Source of the DNA: JABJPM01 sp964344655
GTDB taxonomy: Archaea > Nanobdellota > Nanobdellia > SCGC-AAA011-G17 > PNOQ01
Assembly (NCBI GenBank): GCA_964344655.1
Contig: CAYFOF010000001.1
Span: forward strand, 232,305 to 296,304
DNA: 64,000 bases
Direction: 5' to 3'
Part shown: positions 27,062 through 36,563 of the stretch, in pieces
How the letters are laid out: each line of letters starts with the position of its first letter
Numbering within the stretch: position 1 is the stretch's first letter
The notes under the pieces: generated by a model
What the model was told of the DNA's origin: nothing
Seen by the model: the letters and a program-made list of their open reading frames with translations, nothing else
Database searches by the model: none
Program-made: the position numbers and the translations under genes

Positions 27062-27379
27062 TTACTCCTTTTTTAAAAACTTTTTGTACCCTATTTTTGT
27101 TAGTATTATTATAATGGAAGGAAGGATAAATAGAACTTTATTAAAGGATGTAAAAGATCCAATTATCGCCAAGATTAGCGGAATTAAAGATAGTGCTAGG
27201 ATATTAGTTATGATTAATTTATTGAATTTTGTTGTTTTTATATCATTTATCCAAAATAAAATTGGAGTATAGAAAATTATTGTAAAAACTAGTGAGAATA
27301 AAATGGCATCTCCTATATTCCCCAGGAAAAATCCAATTATAAGGTTTATTCCAAATCCCCACATCAATAGTTCTTTCAT
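27062..27379 (-). CDS. Small polytopic membrane protein
   Basis: A 105-residue protein made almost entirely of three or four hydrophobic helices (about 8-25, 27-45, 58-76, 83-98) ending in a KKFLKKE basic tail. I recognise no family. ATGA overlap joins it to the GT-C-like gene upstream, and 11 bases separate it from the GT2 gene downstream. A helper of lipid-linked sugar synthesis or a small flippase subunit is a guess from position only. Confidence 0.6.
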   Translation of the reverse strand: MKELLMWGFGINLIIGFFLGNIGDAILFSLVFTIIFYTPILFWINDIKTTKFNKLIITNILALSLIPLILAIIGSFTSFNKVLFILPSIIIILTKIGYKKFLKKE

Positions 27380-28983
27380 TTTTCTAATATTACTATAGTT
27401 CCTTCTCCATATACTAATTTGAAATTATTATTTGATATTAATGCTTCTGCCATTATTTGATTGTATTGTGCAACAACTTCGTTTAAGTTTTCTAAGTAGA
27501 TATAATCAAAATCTCTTATATCTTGAGTATTGTTTGGTGCATCATACGAATCGTAACTCAAGTATCCTGTTTTATATCTGAATTTGCTCCATCTCCCTAC
27601 ATCAGACCATTCACTATCAAATACAAAATCTAGTTGATTTGTATTGCCAAGTTTAGACACTTTGTTTTGTAATTCTTGGATTGGAACCGCATATGTTAAT
27701 CTTTTTGTATATACTGCTTCGCCTTGATAGGATCCCTCCAGCATGAATATTTTATCATCTTCTTCTGTATTTTCTTGGATCCATAACATTGCTTCATATT
27801 TTTCTGAATGCATATGTTCGTTACTGATTGCTTTACTTAAGTTTGTTGATTGCACTAGCCCCAAAATTAGAAAAGATAATAACACTATTCCAATTAAATG
27901 TTTTTGATTTATCTTTGTGTTTTTTGATATTGCTGTTATTATTAGTATGATTCCATATGCCACTATGGGGAGTACGAAATATGGCAATGTTGACCACATC
28001 CTTAAAATATATGTCATTATCCCTGGAGGTACAAATCTAACTATTAGGAAAATCAATGTGAAATAATATGCTAAATAGTATATTGGGATCTTATTTTTTT
28101 TAAAATTAGAAAGTAGAGCTAGTGTTCCAATTCCAAAAAGTATTGTTATTATTAATGGAAATCCATCGAAGTGTACGACGAATGGAAGTGTTTGTAGTTT
28201 TTCTTCTAGCGTTGTGTTGTCTACTGTTGTATATCCTTCATTTGTGAAATATCCTATGTAATAAAACGGCATAGCAACGATTACTGCGATTACTGGGAAT
28301 AAAGTGTAGAGTAAAATTTTTTTGAAATTTTTCTTTTTTATTAATTTTATCAACACTGCAATTAATGCAGGGAGTGTTATTATCAATGCTATTGGAAATA
28401 ATAAAAATAATGCCGCACTTATTAACCCTAGTGATAATATCTTCCATGTTTTTGGATTTTCATAAGATATGTATGCGAATAATAATGAAGCTACTATGAA
28501 AGTCATTGCAGAAGATTGAAGCCAGATTCCAATGTATGTTGTGTAGAGCCAGTGATTTAAATTAAAAGGGATTGCTATTAATGCTGCAGATAATATTGCT
28601 ATTGATTCTATCTTAAATAATTTTTTTGTAAGTAAATACATTAACGGGATCGAAAGTGCACTTATTAAGGAAACTATTAATATAGCAAGTTTCCAATCTT
28701 CTATTCCTGTTAAATTTATTAGAGATCCTATAGTAAATGCTTGATGTTGGGAGACTATGTTTAAAATATCTGAGTATCCTCCTGCTAAAAAATTAGGGTA
28801 TGAAAATGGGGGAGCACCATTTGCAACTTCACTGGCTGCAATTGTATGGTAGAATGCATTTCCCGCTTTTAAGTTTCCTGGGTGTTCTTGGGGCATGCCC
28901 ATAGATTCAACTCTTATTCCAAGTCCAATAAAGAATAGGATTAATATTATTAGATGAATTAAATCTCTTTTTTTTAATTTCAT
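27376..28983 (-). CDS. GT-C-like multi-spanning glycosyltransferase
   Basis: A 535-residue membrane protein with about ten helices and a C-terminal soluble domain of about 130 residues (from HMHSEKYEAMLWIQEN). The first extracytoplasmic loop carries HPGNLKAGNAFYHT and the helix pattern resembles STT3/PMT-type GT-C enzymes. The usual acidic catalytic pair is not clearly conserved, so the class is a structural guess. The soluble tail contains EEDDKIFMLEG, typical of the end domains of archaeal GT-C-like proteins. It lies mid-operon, between a GT4 gene and a small membrane protein. Confidence 0.6.
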   Translation of the reverse strand: MKLKKRDLIHLIILILFFIGLGIRVESMGMPQEHPGNLKAGNAFYHTIAASEVANGAPPFSYPNFLAGGYSDILNIVSQHQAFTIGSLINLTGIEDWKLAILIVSLISALSIPLMYLLTKKLFKIESIAILSAALIAIPFNLNHWLYTTYIGIWLQSSAMTFIVASLLFAYISYENPKTWKILSLGLISAALFLLFPIALIITLPALIAVLIKLIKKKNFKKILLYTLFPVIAVIVAMPFYYIGYFTNEGYTTVDNTTLEEKLQTLPFVVHFDGFPLIITILFGIGTLALLSNFKKNKIPIYYLAYYFTLIFLIVRFVPPGIMTYILRMWSTLPYFVLPIVAYGIILIITAISKNTKINQKHLIGIVLLSFLILGLVQSTNLSKAISNEHMHSEKYEAMLWIQENTEEDDKIFMLEGSYQGEAVYTKRLTYAVPIQELQNKVSKLGNTNQLDFVFDSEWSDVGRWSKFRYKTGYLSYDSYDAPNNTQDIRDFDYIYLENLNEVVAQYNQIMAEALISNNNFKLVYGEGTIVILEK

Positions 28984-29005
28984 TATTTTTTAGAATTATG
29001 TTGCA

Positions 29006-30118
29006 TTAATAAGTGTATTCCTTTTCAACTTGTTTAGCTATTGTGTCCCAGTTATATTTTTTTAATAATGCTCTTGCCTGTTCTTGTTTTTTTGTATATA
29101 ATTTTTTATTTTTTAGAAGGAATAAAATTTTGTTCGTTAAATCTTTGTAATTTTTTTGTTTAAATATTAATCCCCCTTTTTGATTTTCGGTTACTTCTTG
29201 TAATACCTCTATGTCTGAACATACATATGGGGTTTGTGCTGCCATTGCTTCTACTAATGATATCCCGAAACCCTCTAGAATCGATGGAAGGCAGAAAATG
29301 TGAGATTTTTTCAAGAGTTTTAGTTTTGTTTTATCATCTACGTATCCTGTAAATTTTACATTATCTTTTAACCTTAATCTATTTGCTAATGCTCTTAATT
29401 TTTTGTATTCTTCTCCTTTTCCAACAATTATTAATTTAATTTTTGGAACTTGTTTTTTTATTAGATAGGTAGCTTTTATTAAATCTTCAACTCTTTTTTT
29501 TGGAGTTAATCTTGAAATAGAAATTATTGTTGGGGTTTTATATTTTGTCTCTTTCTTTTTGTATTCGTTTAAATTTATTCCGTTGTATATTATTTTTACT
29601 TTTTGATTTTTGATTTTTTTTGCAGTTGTTTCACTTACTGCAAATATTTTATCCCACTTTAAGTTTAATGTTTTTCTTTCCCATACTTCACCAAGAATCC
29701 CGGTTATTAATCCTTTGTTTTTTATCCATTCTCCCTTCCATACTTCGTGGTAAGTTGCAATTTTTTTTGCATTTTGTTCTTTTGCTGCATAGTATGCGGG
29801 AAGATATGTTATGAAATTGTATCCTTCTATTATGTCTGATTTTACTTTTTTTGCTAGATTGTATGCTGCTTTTGCAAAATCAAGTCTAGATTTTACGTTT
29901 TTTTCATTAGAATATTCATGATGGGGACCAACTCTTAGAATTCTTATGTTTTTTATTTTATGTTTTCTTTCTTGGCCTTTTTTCCAAGATGTGATTACAG
30001 TTACATTATGTTTTTTTGCTAATCTTTTTGTTATGTTTATGCACCTAGCTTCTACTCCTCCAGAAATATCATTTTCATCTTCATATGGGAAGTATTCTGT
30101 TATGTAGGTTATATTCAT
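29006..30118 (-). CDS. Family 4 glycosyltransferase
   Basis: A GT-B retaining glycosyltransferase of 370 residues. I place the start at ATG 30118 (MNITYITEYFPYEDEND) because it makes an ATGA overlap with the DUF2304 stop and matches family starts. The longer in-frame reading through the upstream gene adds a nonsense basic stretch. Motifs: ISGGVEARCINI, IISISRLTPKKRVEDLI (donor domain start near 220), GFGISLVEAMAAQTPYV with the EX7E pair. It forms a GT2-DUF2304-GT4 trio with its neighbours. Confidence 0.87.
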   Translation of the reverse strand: MNITYITEYFPYEDENDISGGVEARCINITKRLAKKHNVTVITSWKKGQERKHKIKNIRILRVGPHHEYSNEKNVKSRLDFAKAAYNLAKKVKSDIIEGYNFITYLPAYYAAKEQNAKKIATYHEVWKGEWIKNKGLITGILGEVWERKTLNLKWDKIFAVSETTAKKIKNQKVKIIYNGINLNEYKKKETKYKTPTIISISRLTPKKRVEDLIKATYLIKKQVPKIKLIIVGKGEEYKKLRALANRLRLKDNVKFTGYVDDKTKLKLLKKSHIFCLPSILEGFGISLVEAMAAQTPYVCSDIEVLQEVTENQKGGLIFKQKNYKDLTNKILFLLKNKKLYTKKQEQARALLKKYNWDTIAKQVEKEYTY

Positions 30119-30435
30119 TTTTTTATTGCAATTGTTCTTATTATTTTTGTTATTTTTTTCTCTGTATTTTCTAGTTTTGCGTATAGTCTGAAAATCATAT
30201 ATGAGAGTAAAATCATTCCTGCATACATTGCTAAATCTACTCCTCTTTCTACTCCAAAAGTGTTTGCAACTAATTCTATTGTATTTGGTATTATTGAAGC
30301 TAGAATAACTGCTGTCCAAAAGATTAACCAAAAAATTGCTTCAAGCCTTCCAATTGTTTTATTTTTTATATTTATGAATACTCTGCTTAATGCAAAAGTG
30401 CTGAAAAGTAAAATTGCTATTTGTATTATTTCCAT
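30115..30435 (-). CDS. DUF2304 family membrane protein
   Basis: A 106-residue protein with three helices: 1-20, SRVFINIKNKTIGRLEAIFW, then WTAVILASIIP and MYAGMILLSYMIF, ending in a charged coiled segment. This matches my recollection of DUF2304, which is commonly encoded directly beside GT2 polyprenol-phosphate transferases. It is two bases downstream of the GT2 gene and overlaps the GT4 start, so all three are probably made together. A partner or regulator of the transferase is the usual guess. Confidence 0.75.
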   Translation of the reverse strand: MEIIQIAILLFSTFALSRVFINIKNKTIGRLEAIFWLIFWTAVILASIIPNTIELVANTFGVERGVDLAMYAGMILLSYMIFRLYAKLENTEKKITKIIRTIAIKK

Positions 30436-30437
30436 TT

Positions 30438-31109
30438 TTATCCGCCTAATTTTGCTGAAATCATTTTTGCTAGTATTTTTATTGCATTACTATTTTTTTG
30501 GCCTTTTTCTAACGTTTCTTTCGTGTATTTGATAGTTACGGGGATTTCTTTATACTTTATATTCTTTTTCTTAATTTGCTCTAGGATTTCGGATGCATGT
30601 TCCATTCCATCTCCTCTTAGATTTATTTTGCTTGCTGCTTCTTTAGATAATGCCCTAAATCCATTGTGTACATCTGTTAGTTTTATGCCGTACATTAGTC
30701 TGATTATTATTTTTGCGCCTTGAAGAACTATTTTTCTTTTTTTGGGAATATTTTGTTTTGATAGGAATCTTGATCCTAATGAAATTTCTGTTTCATTGTT
30801 TAATATTGGTTTGGTTAGGTTTTGTATTTGTTTTGCATCGTGTTGCCCATCCGCGTCGAAATGGACAATTATATCTGCTCCCTCTCTTAATGCATAAGTC
30901 ATTCCGGTTTGCAATGCTGCACCTTGGCCCCTATTTATTATGTGTTTTAATACTGTTATGTTTTCTTGTTTTGCAATCTCTTCGGTTTTATCTTTAGAAC
31001 CGTCATCTATAACTATAATGTTATTGTAATTGTGCTCTTTTAGAGTTTGGATAACTTGTCTTATTGATTTTTCTTCGTTATACGCTGGAATTATTATATA
31101 TGGATCCAT
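30438..31109 (-). CDS. DPM1-like family 2 glycosyltransferase
   Basis: A 223-residue cytosolic GT2: IIIPAYNEEKSIRQV, VIDDGSKDKTEEIA, RGQGAALQTGM and the metal site HFDADGQHD around residues 91-99. This is the family that loads dolichol phosphate with mannose, glucose or similar. No C-terminal membrane helices; DUF2304 next door may provide anchoring. First gene of the minus-strand operon that runs down to 22834. TATA ATATTTAAAC about 27 bp before the ATG, probably leaderless. Confidence 0.87.
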   Translation of the reverse strand: MDPYIIIPAYNEEKSIRQVIQTLKEHNYNNIIVIDDGSKDKTEEIAKQENITVLKHIINRGQGAALQTGMTYALREGADIIVHFDADGQHDAKQIQNLTKPILNNETEISLGSRFLSKQNIPKKRKIVLQGAKIIIRLMYGIKLTDVHNGFRALSKEAASKINLRGDGMEHASEILEQIKKKNIKYKEIPVTIKYTKETLEKGQKNSNAIKILAKMISAKLGG

Positions 31110-31131
31110 TAAATTCTGGTGTTTTTATTTG

Positions 31132-31141
31132 GTTTAAATAT
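31132..31141 (-). promoter_or_regulatory. TATA box of the dolichol-sugar operon
   Basis: Minus-strand ATATTTAAAC about 27 bp upstream of the GT2 start at 31109. It probably drives the ten-gene run. Confidence 0.5.
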
Positions 31142-31186
31142 TTTGTTGAAGATTGTTCTTTTGTGGAAAGATATTTTTTAATAACC

Positions 31187-31194
31187 TTTATATA
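31187..31194 (+). promoter_or_regulatory. TATA box of the plus-strand GT-C gene
   Basis: TTTATATA about 27 bp before the ATG at 31218. Confidence 0.5.
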
Positions 31195-31217
31195 CATAAC
31201 TGAAACTTCAATTAAAG

Positions 31218-32879
31218 ATGCAGGAAAATAAAAAAGAGGAATTTGAATTTAAGCAAGCTTTAGCTTTTCTAAAGAAAAATTGGAGAATTTTATTATTTGT
31301 AGGGATTTTATTATTTGCTTTTTTCTTAAGAATTTATCATGTGGATTATCCTGTTGTTGGGTATCACAACTGGAAAGAAGTTCATTATCTTACTGAATCT
31401 AGAAATTTTGCTAGAGATGGATTTTTTGCTCATGGGTTTTTTGTTCCGGCTGTAGATTATCCAGGGATATATGAGGATCCAAGTGGAAAACACCCAGATA
31501 CTTTTCCGGTGATTTCTATTATTGTGGGGTCTCTATTTAGTATTTTTGGAATTTCTTTAACTTTAGCAAGATTGGTGGGAATTGCTTTTAGTCTTGGTAC
31601 AATAGTTATGATGTTTTTATTTGCAAAGAGGCTTTTTAAAAATGAATTAGTTGCATGGGTTGCAGCATTTTTTACTGCTATGCTTCCTTTATTTATATTT
31701 TTTTCACATAATGTTCAATTGATGAATCCTGGTGTGTTTTTTATGGTAACTTCTTTGTATTTTTTTGTGAGATGGGTTAAAGATGATAAACCCAAATTGC
31801 TTTATTTATCTGCTTTATTTGTTTCTTTGGCTACTTTGACTAAGTATGGGTTTGCAATTGTTGTTGTGCCTATGTTGTTTATGGTTCCAAAACAAAGATA
31901 CAAAAATATTAAAAAATATACAAAACAATTACTTTATTCTGCTTTAATATTGTCTCCAGTTGTTTTGTGGATACTTTATGTTGAGGGTATTATTGCTAGT
32001 TCAGCTGGAACTGGAACAGCGATTCAACAAAGCTTCTTTAGGCCCGAATTAGTTTTTTCTTCTGATTGGATTGATATTATGAAATCTTTTGTAAAAGATA
32101 ATTATACTAGTTTAGGATTTATTTTGGCCACATTTGGATCATTATTTGTTGTATTCTTGGGAAAAAATACACTGGCTACTAGATTCTTGAAAGGTTCTGT
32201 GGTTGGTATAATACTATTTTGCTTTATTATGGCATTTAAGATGCAAGGACATAGTTATCATCAATTTCCTATTGCGCCTTTAATAATAATGTTAATGGCG
32301 TATGGTGTTTTAGTTATTTCGATATATTTATCTCAATTTTTAGCGAAAGGAAAGAGAGCTAAATTATTAAGACTAATTTTTGTTTTATTTTTTATTTTCT
32401 TGTTATATAATCCTTCTATGGAAGCTAAAGATAGACAATTCGATACACAATTTCCGGGATTAGACGTTGCAGGAGAATATATAAAAGAGCATTCACAAGA
32501 AGATGAATGGATTGTTCATTCTGGCCATCAAGATTATGGAGTTCTATGGCATGCAGATAGAAAAGGGACAGATGGAGGAATTCCCACATTAGAAGATTTG
32601 AAATATGCTGAAGATAATTTGAATGCAAAATGGGTATTTTTGTATCAGTGGGGATTAAGCAGTTTACAAAAGGAGGATATTTCAGATTATTTATCTCAAA
32701 ATTATAGGCCTGTCCAGGTGGCTGCTCAGGGGGAGAGTTTAATTTATATTTTATTGAATAGGGGTGGTTCTTTTGACCCCAATGGCTTGAATAACTTAAT
32801 AGAGGGAAAAGAAGTTAAATCAAAGACTTATGAATTCTCTGGTGGGGTTATGGGCATTCAGTATATTGATATAGAATAA
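31218..32879 (+). CDS. PMT/ArnT-like GT-C glycosyltransferase
   Basis: A 553-residue protein: a short cytosolic N-terminus, about ten to twelve membrane helices, then an extracytoplasmic domain of about 130 residues (from DRQFDTQFPGLD). The first loop has RIYHVDYPVVGYHNW and LTESRNFARDGF, and a DPSGKHPDTFPV stretch that resembles the acidic catalytic loop of family 39/83-like dolichol-phosphate-sugar transferases. It would add a sugar from a dolichol-phosphate donor on the outer face. The next gene (a YbhN-type protein) starts right after its stop, so they form an operon. Confidence 0.75.
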   Translation: MQENKKEEFEFKQALAFLKKNWRILLFVGILLFAFFLRIYHVDYPVVGYHNWKEVHYLTESRNFARDGFFAHGFFVPAVDYPGIYEDPSGKHPDTFPVISIIVGSLFSIFGISLTLARLVGIAFSLGTIVMMFLFAKRLFKNELVAWVAAFFTAMLPLFIFFSHNVQLMNPGVFFMVTSLYFFVRWVKDDKPKLLYLSALFVSLATLTKYGFAIVVVPMLFMVPKQRYKNIKKYTKQLLYSALILSPVVLWILYVEGIIASSAGTGTAIQQSFFRPELVFSSDWIDIMKSFVKDNYTSLGFILATFGSLFVVFLGKNTLATRFLKGSVVGIILFCFIMAFKMQGHSYHQFPIAPLIIMLMAYGVLVISIYLSQFLAKGKRAKLLRLIFVLFFIFLLYNPSMEAKDRQFDTQFPGLDVAGEYIKEHSQEDEWIVHSGHQDYGVLWHADRKGTDGGIPTLEDLKYAEDNLNAKWVFLYQWGLSSLQKEDISDYLSQNYRPVQVAAQGESLIYILLNRGGSFDPNGLNNLIEGKEVKSKTYEFSGGVMGIQYIDIE

Positions 32880-32880
32880 A

Positions 32881-33828
32881 ATGGCTAAGATTAAACCTTG
32901 GAAGATAATATCTTTCTTTGCAGTTAGTATAATTCTAGTGTTGATTTTATTATCTTTTGTTAGTTTTCAGGATTTGAAACAGTCTTTTTCTCTTGTTTCT
33001 TGGAGAATTGTTTTTATCGCCTTTATTTTTTATGCCTTTGCGAATTTTTTACGTATGATGAGGTTTCAGTCTGTGTTTAACTTAGGTAAATTTAACTTAT
33101 TTAATATTGTAAATCTTCATAATTTTTTCAATAATCTATTGCCTATGAGATTGGGGGAGTTGAGTTTGTTTTATTTTTTGAAAAAGAAAAATGTTGAAAC
33201 TTCTAAATCTGTTTCTTATTTTTTCTTGTTTAGGCTGTTTGATTTTTTTAGTATTGTTTTAATATTTTTATTTGCTTTAATGATGTTAGGAAATGTCCCA
33301 GAATTTTTTGAAGGAATTGTTTATTTTATTTCTGTTATTGCAATTGTATTTTTATTGGTGTTTATTTCATTTAGAGAATTTGGGAAATATTATGTTTTGA
33401 TTTTAGAAAAAATAGGAATTAAAGGAAAATTTTTGAAGTTTTTAATTAAGGCATATAAATCTTTGAAAAATGTTTCTTATTCGAAATACTTTTATTTAAT
33501 GTTTATTAGTTTGTTATTGTGGGGAAGTTTACATTTTGCCAATTATTTAATTATTAGAGAATTAGATGCTTCTATTTTGGTTTCTATTGTGATTATTGCT
33601 TCAAGTATGACAATTTTTACTAATTTGTTGCCGATCCATGGTGTTGCCGGTTTTGGGACAATGGAATCTTTGTGGGCAGCAACTCTTTTATTCTTTGGAT
33701 TTGCTAAAGAATTTGCAGTTTCATCAGCGTTTGTATTACATGTATTTCAGTTTTTGTTTTTGACTGTTTTAGCTTTGTTTAGTTTTTTTGCTCGGAGAAT
33801 TTCTTTCCGGACAGATAAATCATTATAG
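32881..33828 (+). CDS. YbhN/LPG-synthase-like flippase-domain membrane protein
   Basis: Second member of the YbhN/UPF0104 family in the window (315 residues). About eight helices; the family motifs appear as FFNNLLPMRLGELSLFYFLKK and LLPIHGVAGFGTMESLW. It is one base downstream of the GT-C gene. Its last 50 bases overlap the convergent GT4-methyltransferase gene, so the two tails share DNA. A lipid-glycan flipping or regulating role is inferred from family and context. Confidence 0.82.
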   Translation: MAKIKPWKIISFFAVSIILVLILLSFVSFQDLKQSFSLVSWRIVFIAFIFYAFANFLRMMRFQSVFNLGKFNLFNIVNLHNFFNNLLPMRLGELSLFYFLKKKNVETSKSVSYFFLFRLFDFFSIVLIFLFALMMLGNVPEFFEGIVYFISVIAIVFLLVFISFREFGKYYVLILEKIGIKGKFLKFLIKAYKSLKNVSYSKYFYLMFISLLLWGSLHFANYLIIRELDASILVSIVIIASSMTIFTNLLPIHGVAGFGTMESLWAATLLFFGFAKEFAVSSAFVLHVFQFLFLTVLALFSFFARRISFRTDKSL

Positions 33829-35647
33829 AAGTTGATTTTAATAATGGAACTTTTTGTAAAAATCTATCTAGTTTATTATAAAATGGAATCATGAATTTCG
33901 GAAAGGGAGGAGTGTATATGAAATTTTTTATTTGTAATTTTTCTAATGGCAATCTTTTTGCCCATTTTTCAAAATTTTTCTTTCTCATTTTTAGACTGTA
34001 TCTTTCAAATTCTAAAAATCTCCCTCTGAGATAATTTTTCCAGAAATATTTATTCGGTTCCATTACAGTAATTCTCCCGCCAGGTTTTAGAACACGGGCC
34101 ATTTCTTTTAATCCTTGTAATTGATTATCTAAATGATGTAATGTTCCCGAGCAAAACACAGCGTCAAAAGAATTATCTTTAAAGTTGAGTTTCTCTCCTT
34201 TTGAAACTACCAATTCAACGTTTTTGAATTCACTTAACCTTTTTTTAGATTCATTTATCATTCCTTCAGAGATATCTAATCCAGTGAAATGTATATTTTT
34301 TCTTTGCAATAGTCTTTTTGCATGTATCCCAGATCCAACACCAATTTCTAATACTTTGTCCCCTTCTTTTAATTGTAATAAATTTATTATTTTGTCTATT
34401 TTTTTTAAATGATTTCTATTTTCTCTCCCAAACATGTGTTTCTCGTCGTATTTTTCAGCAGTTTTGTTGTAATAATCTATGTTTATTTTGTTATGATGGT
34501 TTTTGCTTTCTTCGAATATTTTGCAATATTGTTCTGATATATTTTTTAATGAAAATTCTTTTATTTTTTTGAGATTATTTTTTGATAATTTGCTTCTTAA
34601 TTTATTATCATTTAGTAATTTATTTATCGCTTCTTTTAGTTCTAAGTAATTTTTTGGAGAAACTAATAATGCATTTTCATTTTGTTTTAAAAAGTCTGTT
34701 TGTCCTCCGTGGTTTGTTGATACTATTGGAAGCCCAACTTGCATCGCTTCTTGTAAAACTATTCCGAATCCTTCATGTAATGAACTTAGAACATAAATGT
34801 CTGAAGAATTTAGGTATTGAAATTTTTCTTCCTCTGAAATATTCCCAATTAAATGCACTCTTTCTCTTATTTCTAGTCTTTTAGCAAAATCAGATAATTT
34901 TTCTTTTTCTGGACCGTTTCCTATTATTATTAGTTCAACGTTTTTATCTTCTATTAGGCTTAGTGCTTTTATTAAATATGCATATCCTTTTCTTTTTACT
35001 AATCTACCGACGGTAACAAGATATTTTTTATCTTTATTTAACATTAATTCTTTTCTTTCTTTGGATTTAAAATTATAGTTTTCATAAGCTAGTGGGATTA
35101 TTTTTATTTCTTTATTTGGTTTGTAATATTTTATTGCATTATTTTTTATATCTGAAGATTCTGCAACTATTGTGTGTGAAGTGTTTAATACTTTTTTTAC
35201 AACTCTTTTGAAAATTGGGGATTTATGTGGAGAGTTTTTTTTGGTTGGATCATATATATCTCCTCCTAAGATTGTTAGGGAGTTTGGAATTTGGAGTTTT
35301 TTTGAAAGTTTTACTCCTAGAGGCCCGGTTGGAACTGCAAATAATGTTTTTATTGTATCATATTTTCTTGTCTTTGCAAGTTTTAGTGCTTTGAAATATC
35401 CCCCTATCAAAAATGTCCCCATAGATATAAAATTGGCTGTTGAAAGATTTCTCCTTCCAATTGATTTTACTCTGTGAATGTGGATGCCATCTATTATTTC
35501 ATATTTTTTTAGGCCTTTGTACCAAGTTGTAATGTAATCTACGTGATTGCCTTCTTGTACTAATCCTTTGGCTAATTTGTGTGCTGCTACTCCTCCGCCT
35601 CCGCCAACAGGAGGAAACTCATAATTAAGCATTAATATCTTTTTCAT
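33779..35647 (-). CDS. Fusion of family 4 glycosyltransferase and SAM methyltransferase
   Basis: A 622-residue two-domain protein. Residues 1 to about 380 are a GT4 enzyme: LNYEFPPVGGGGGVAAHKLA, LVTVGRLVKRKGYAYLI, EGFGIVLQEAMQVGLP. From about 390 a class I methyltransferase follows: YYNKTAEKYDEKH, VLEIGVGSGIHAKRLL, FTGLDISEGMI, VFCSGTLHHLD and VLKPGGRITVMEPN. Joining transfer and methylation suggests that one sugar is added and then capped with a methyl group. It overlaps the GT2 stop by 23 bases and is the last gene of the aglB operon. Confidence 0.87.
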   Translation of the reverse strand: MKKILMLNYEFPPVGGGGGVAAHKLAKGLVQEGNHVDYITTWYKGLKKYEIIDGIHIHRVKSIGRRNLSTANFISMGTFLIGGYFKALKLAKTRKYDTIKTLFAVPTGPLGVKLSKKLQIPNSLTILGGDIYDPTKKNSPHKSPIFKRVVKKVLNTSHTIVAESSDIKNNAIKYYKPNKEIKIIPLAYENYNFKSKERKELMLNKDKKYLVTVGRLVKRKGYAYLIKALSLIEDKNVELIIIGNGPEKEKLSDFAKRLEIRERVHLIGNISEEEKFQYLNSSDIYVLSSLHEGFGIVLQEAMQVGLPIVSTNHGGQTDFLKQNENALLVSPKNYLELKEAINKLLNDNKLRSKLSKNNLKKIKEFSLKNISEQYCKIFEESKNHHNKINIDYYNKTAEKYDEKHMFGRENRNHLKKIDKIINLLQLKEGDKVLEIGVGSGIHAKRLLQRKNIHFTGLDISEGMINESKKRLSEFKNVELVVSKGEKLNFKDNSFDAVFCSGTLHHLDNQLQGLKEMARVLKPGGRITVMEPNKYFWKNYLRGRFLEFERYSLKMRKKNFEKWAKRLPLEKLQIKNFIYTPPFPKFMIPFYNKLDRFLQKVPLLKSTSIMIYLSGKKFSEQKN

Positions 35648-36563
35648 TTTTTATAGTGTAATTTGTGTTGTCCTTATAGTATATCTTTGTCATAATGTCT
35701 GCGATTACTCCAAAAGTTAAAAATTGGATCCCCATAACTATGAGTAGTACAGCGAGAGTCAATAATGGTTGTCTATCTCCAATCCCTTCTTGTAATACTA
35801 TTCTTACAAATCCAAGATATAATATTATCAATGATCCAATAAATCCAAATGCCAATCCCCATCCACCAAATAAGTGGATTGGTCTGGTTGAGAATCTTGA
35901 CCAGAAATTTAATAGTACCATGTCTAATAATGATTTGAATGTTCTTGACATATTATATTTTGTTTGACCATGGATTCTTGGTCTGTGGTTTACTTTTATT
36001 TGTGCTATCTTAAAACCTTTATTTTTTAGAAGAATGTGAATAAATCTGTGCATTTCTCCGTATAAGTTTAGATCTTCTATACATTCTTTTTTGTATGCTC
36101 TAAGTGTACATCCAGAATCTTTTAGATTATCTTTTAGCAAAAACTTTCTTAATAATTTTGCTCCTTTTGATATGAATTTTTTTGAGAATGAGTCTTTTCT
36201 GTTTGCTCTCCAGCCCGCAACTATATCATATCCTTGTTCTATTCCTTTTAATAAACGTGGAATGTCTCTTGGATCATTTTGTAAATCTCCGTCTAAGGTT
36301 ACAACTATTTCTCCTTTTGAAGCTTTAAACCCTGCGTCTATTGCTGCAGTTTGTCCAAAATTTTTTCTAAAGTTTACTACTTTTAGTTTTTTATCCTTAA
36401 TTGAATTTAGAATTTTTTCAGTTTTATCTGTACTACCATCGTTAATGAATATAATTTCGTATGTTTTCTTTGAATTATCTAAAACTTCTTTTAATTCTTT
36501 ATATAATGGAATTATATTCCTTTCTTCATTGTATGTAGGGATAACTGCGGATATTTCTACCAT
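35625..36563 (-). CDS. GtrB/DPM1-like GT2 with membrane anchor
   Basis: A 312-residue GT2 enzyme with two C-terminal helices, as in GtrB-type polyprenol-phosphate sugar transferases. Motifs: ISAVIPTYNEERNI, FINDGSTDKTEKIL, the metal site VTLDGDLQNDP, and RPRIHGQTKYN before the helices near 235-255 and 270-290. The start is ATG 36563: it has GGAAAG about six bases upstream and overlaps the aglB stop by seven bases. The in-frame TTG at 36575 is less likely. Co-translation with AglB suggests it charges dolichol phosphate for the glycan that AglB transfers. Confidence 0.87.
   Translation of the reverse strand: MVEISAVIPTYNEERNIIPLYKELKEVLDNSKKTYEIIFINDGSTDKTEKILNSIKDKKLKVVNFRKNFGQTAAIDAGFKASKGEIVVTLDGDLQNDPRDIPRLLKGIEQGYDIVAGWRANRKDSFSKKFISKGAKLLRKFLLKDNLKDSGCTLRAYKKECIEDLNLYGEMHRFIHILLKNKGFKIAQIKVNHRPRIHGQTKYNMSRTFKSLLDMVLLNFWSRFSTRPIHLFGGWGLAFGFIGSLIILYLGFVRIVLQEGIGDRQPLLTLAVLLIVMGIQFLTFGVIADIMTKIYYKDNTNYTIKNEKDINA

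Noticed and set aside
30119..30331. 71-residue N-terminal extension of the GT4 protein starting at 30118
   Set aside because: It overlaps DUF2304 in another frame, is of random basic composition, and ATG 30118 has perfect ATGA coupling.
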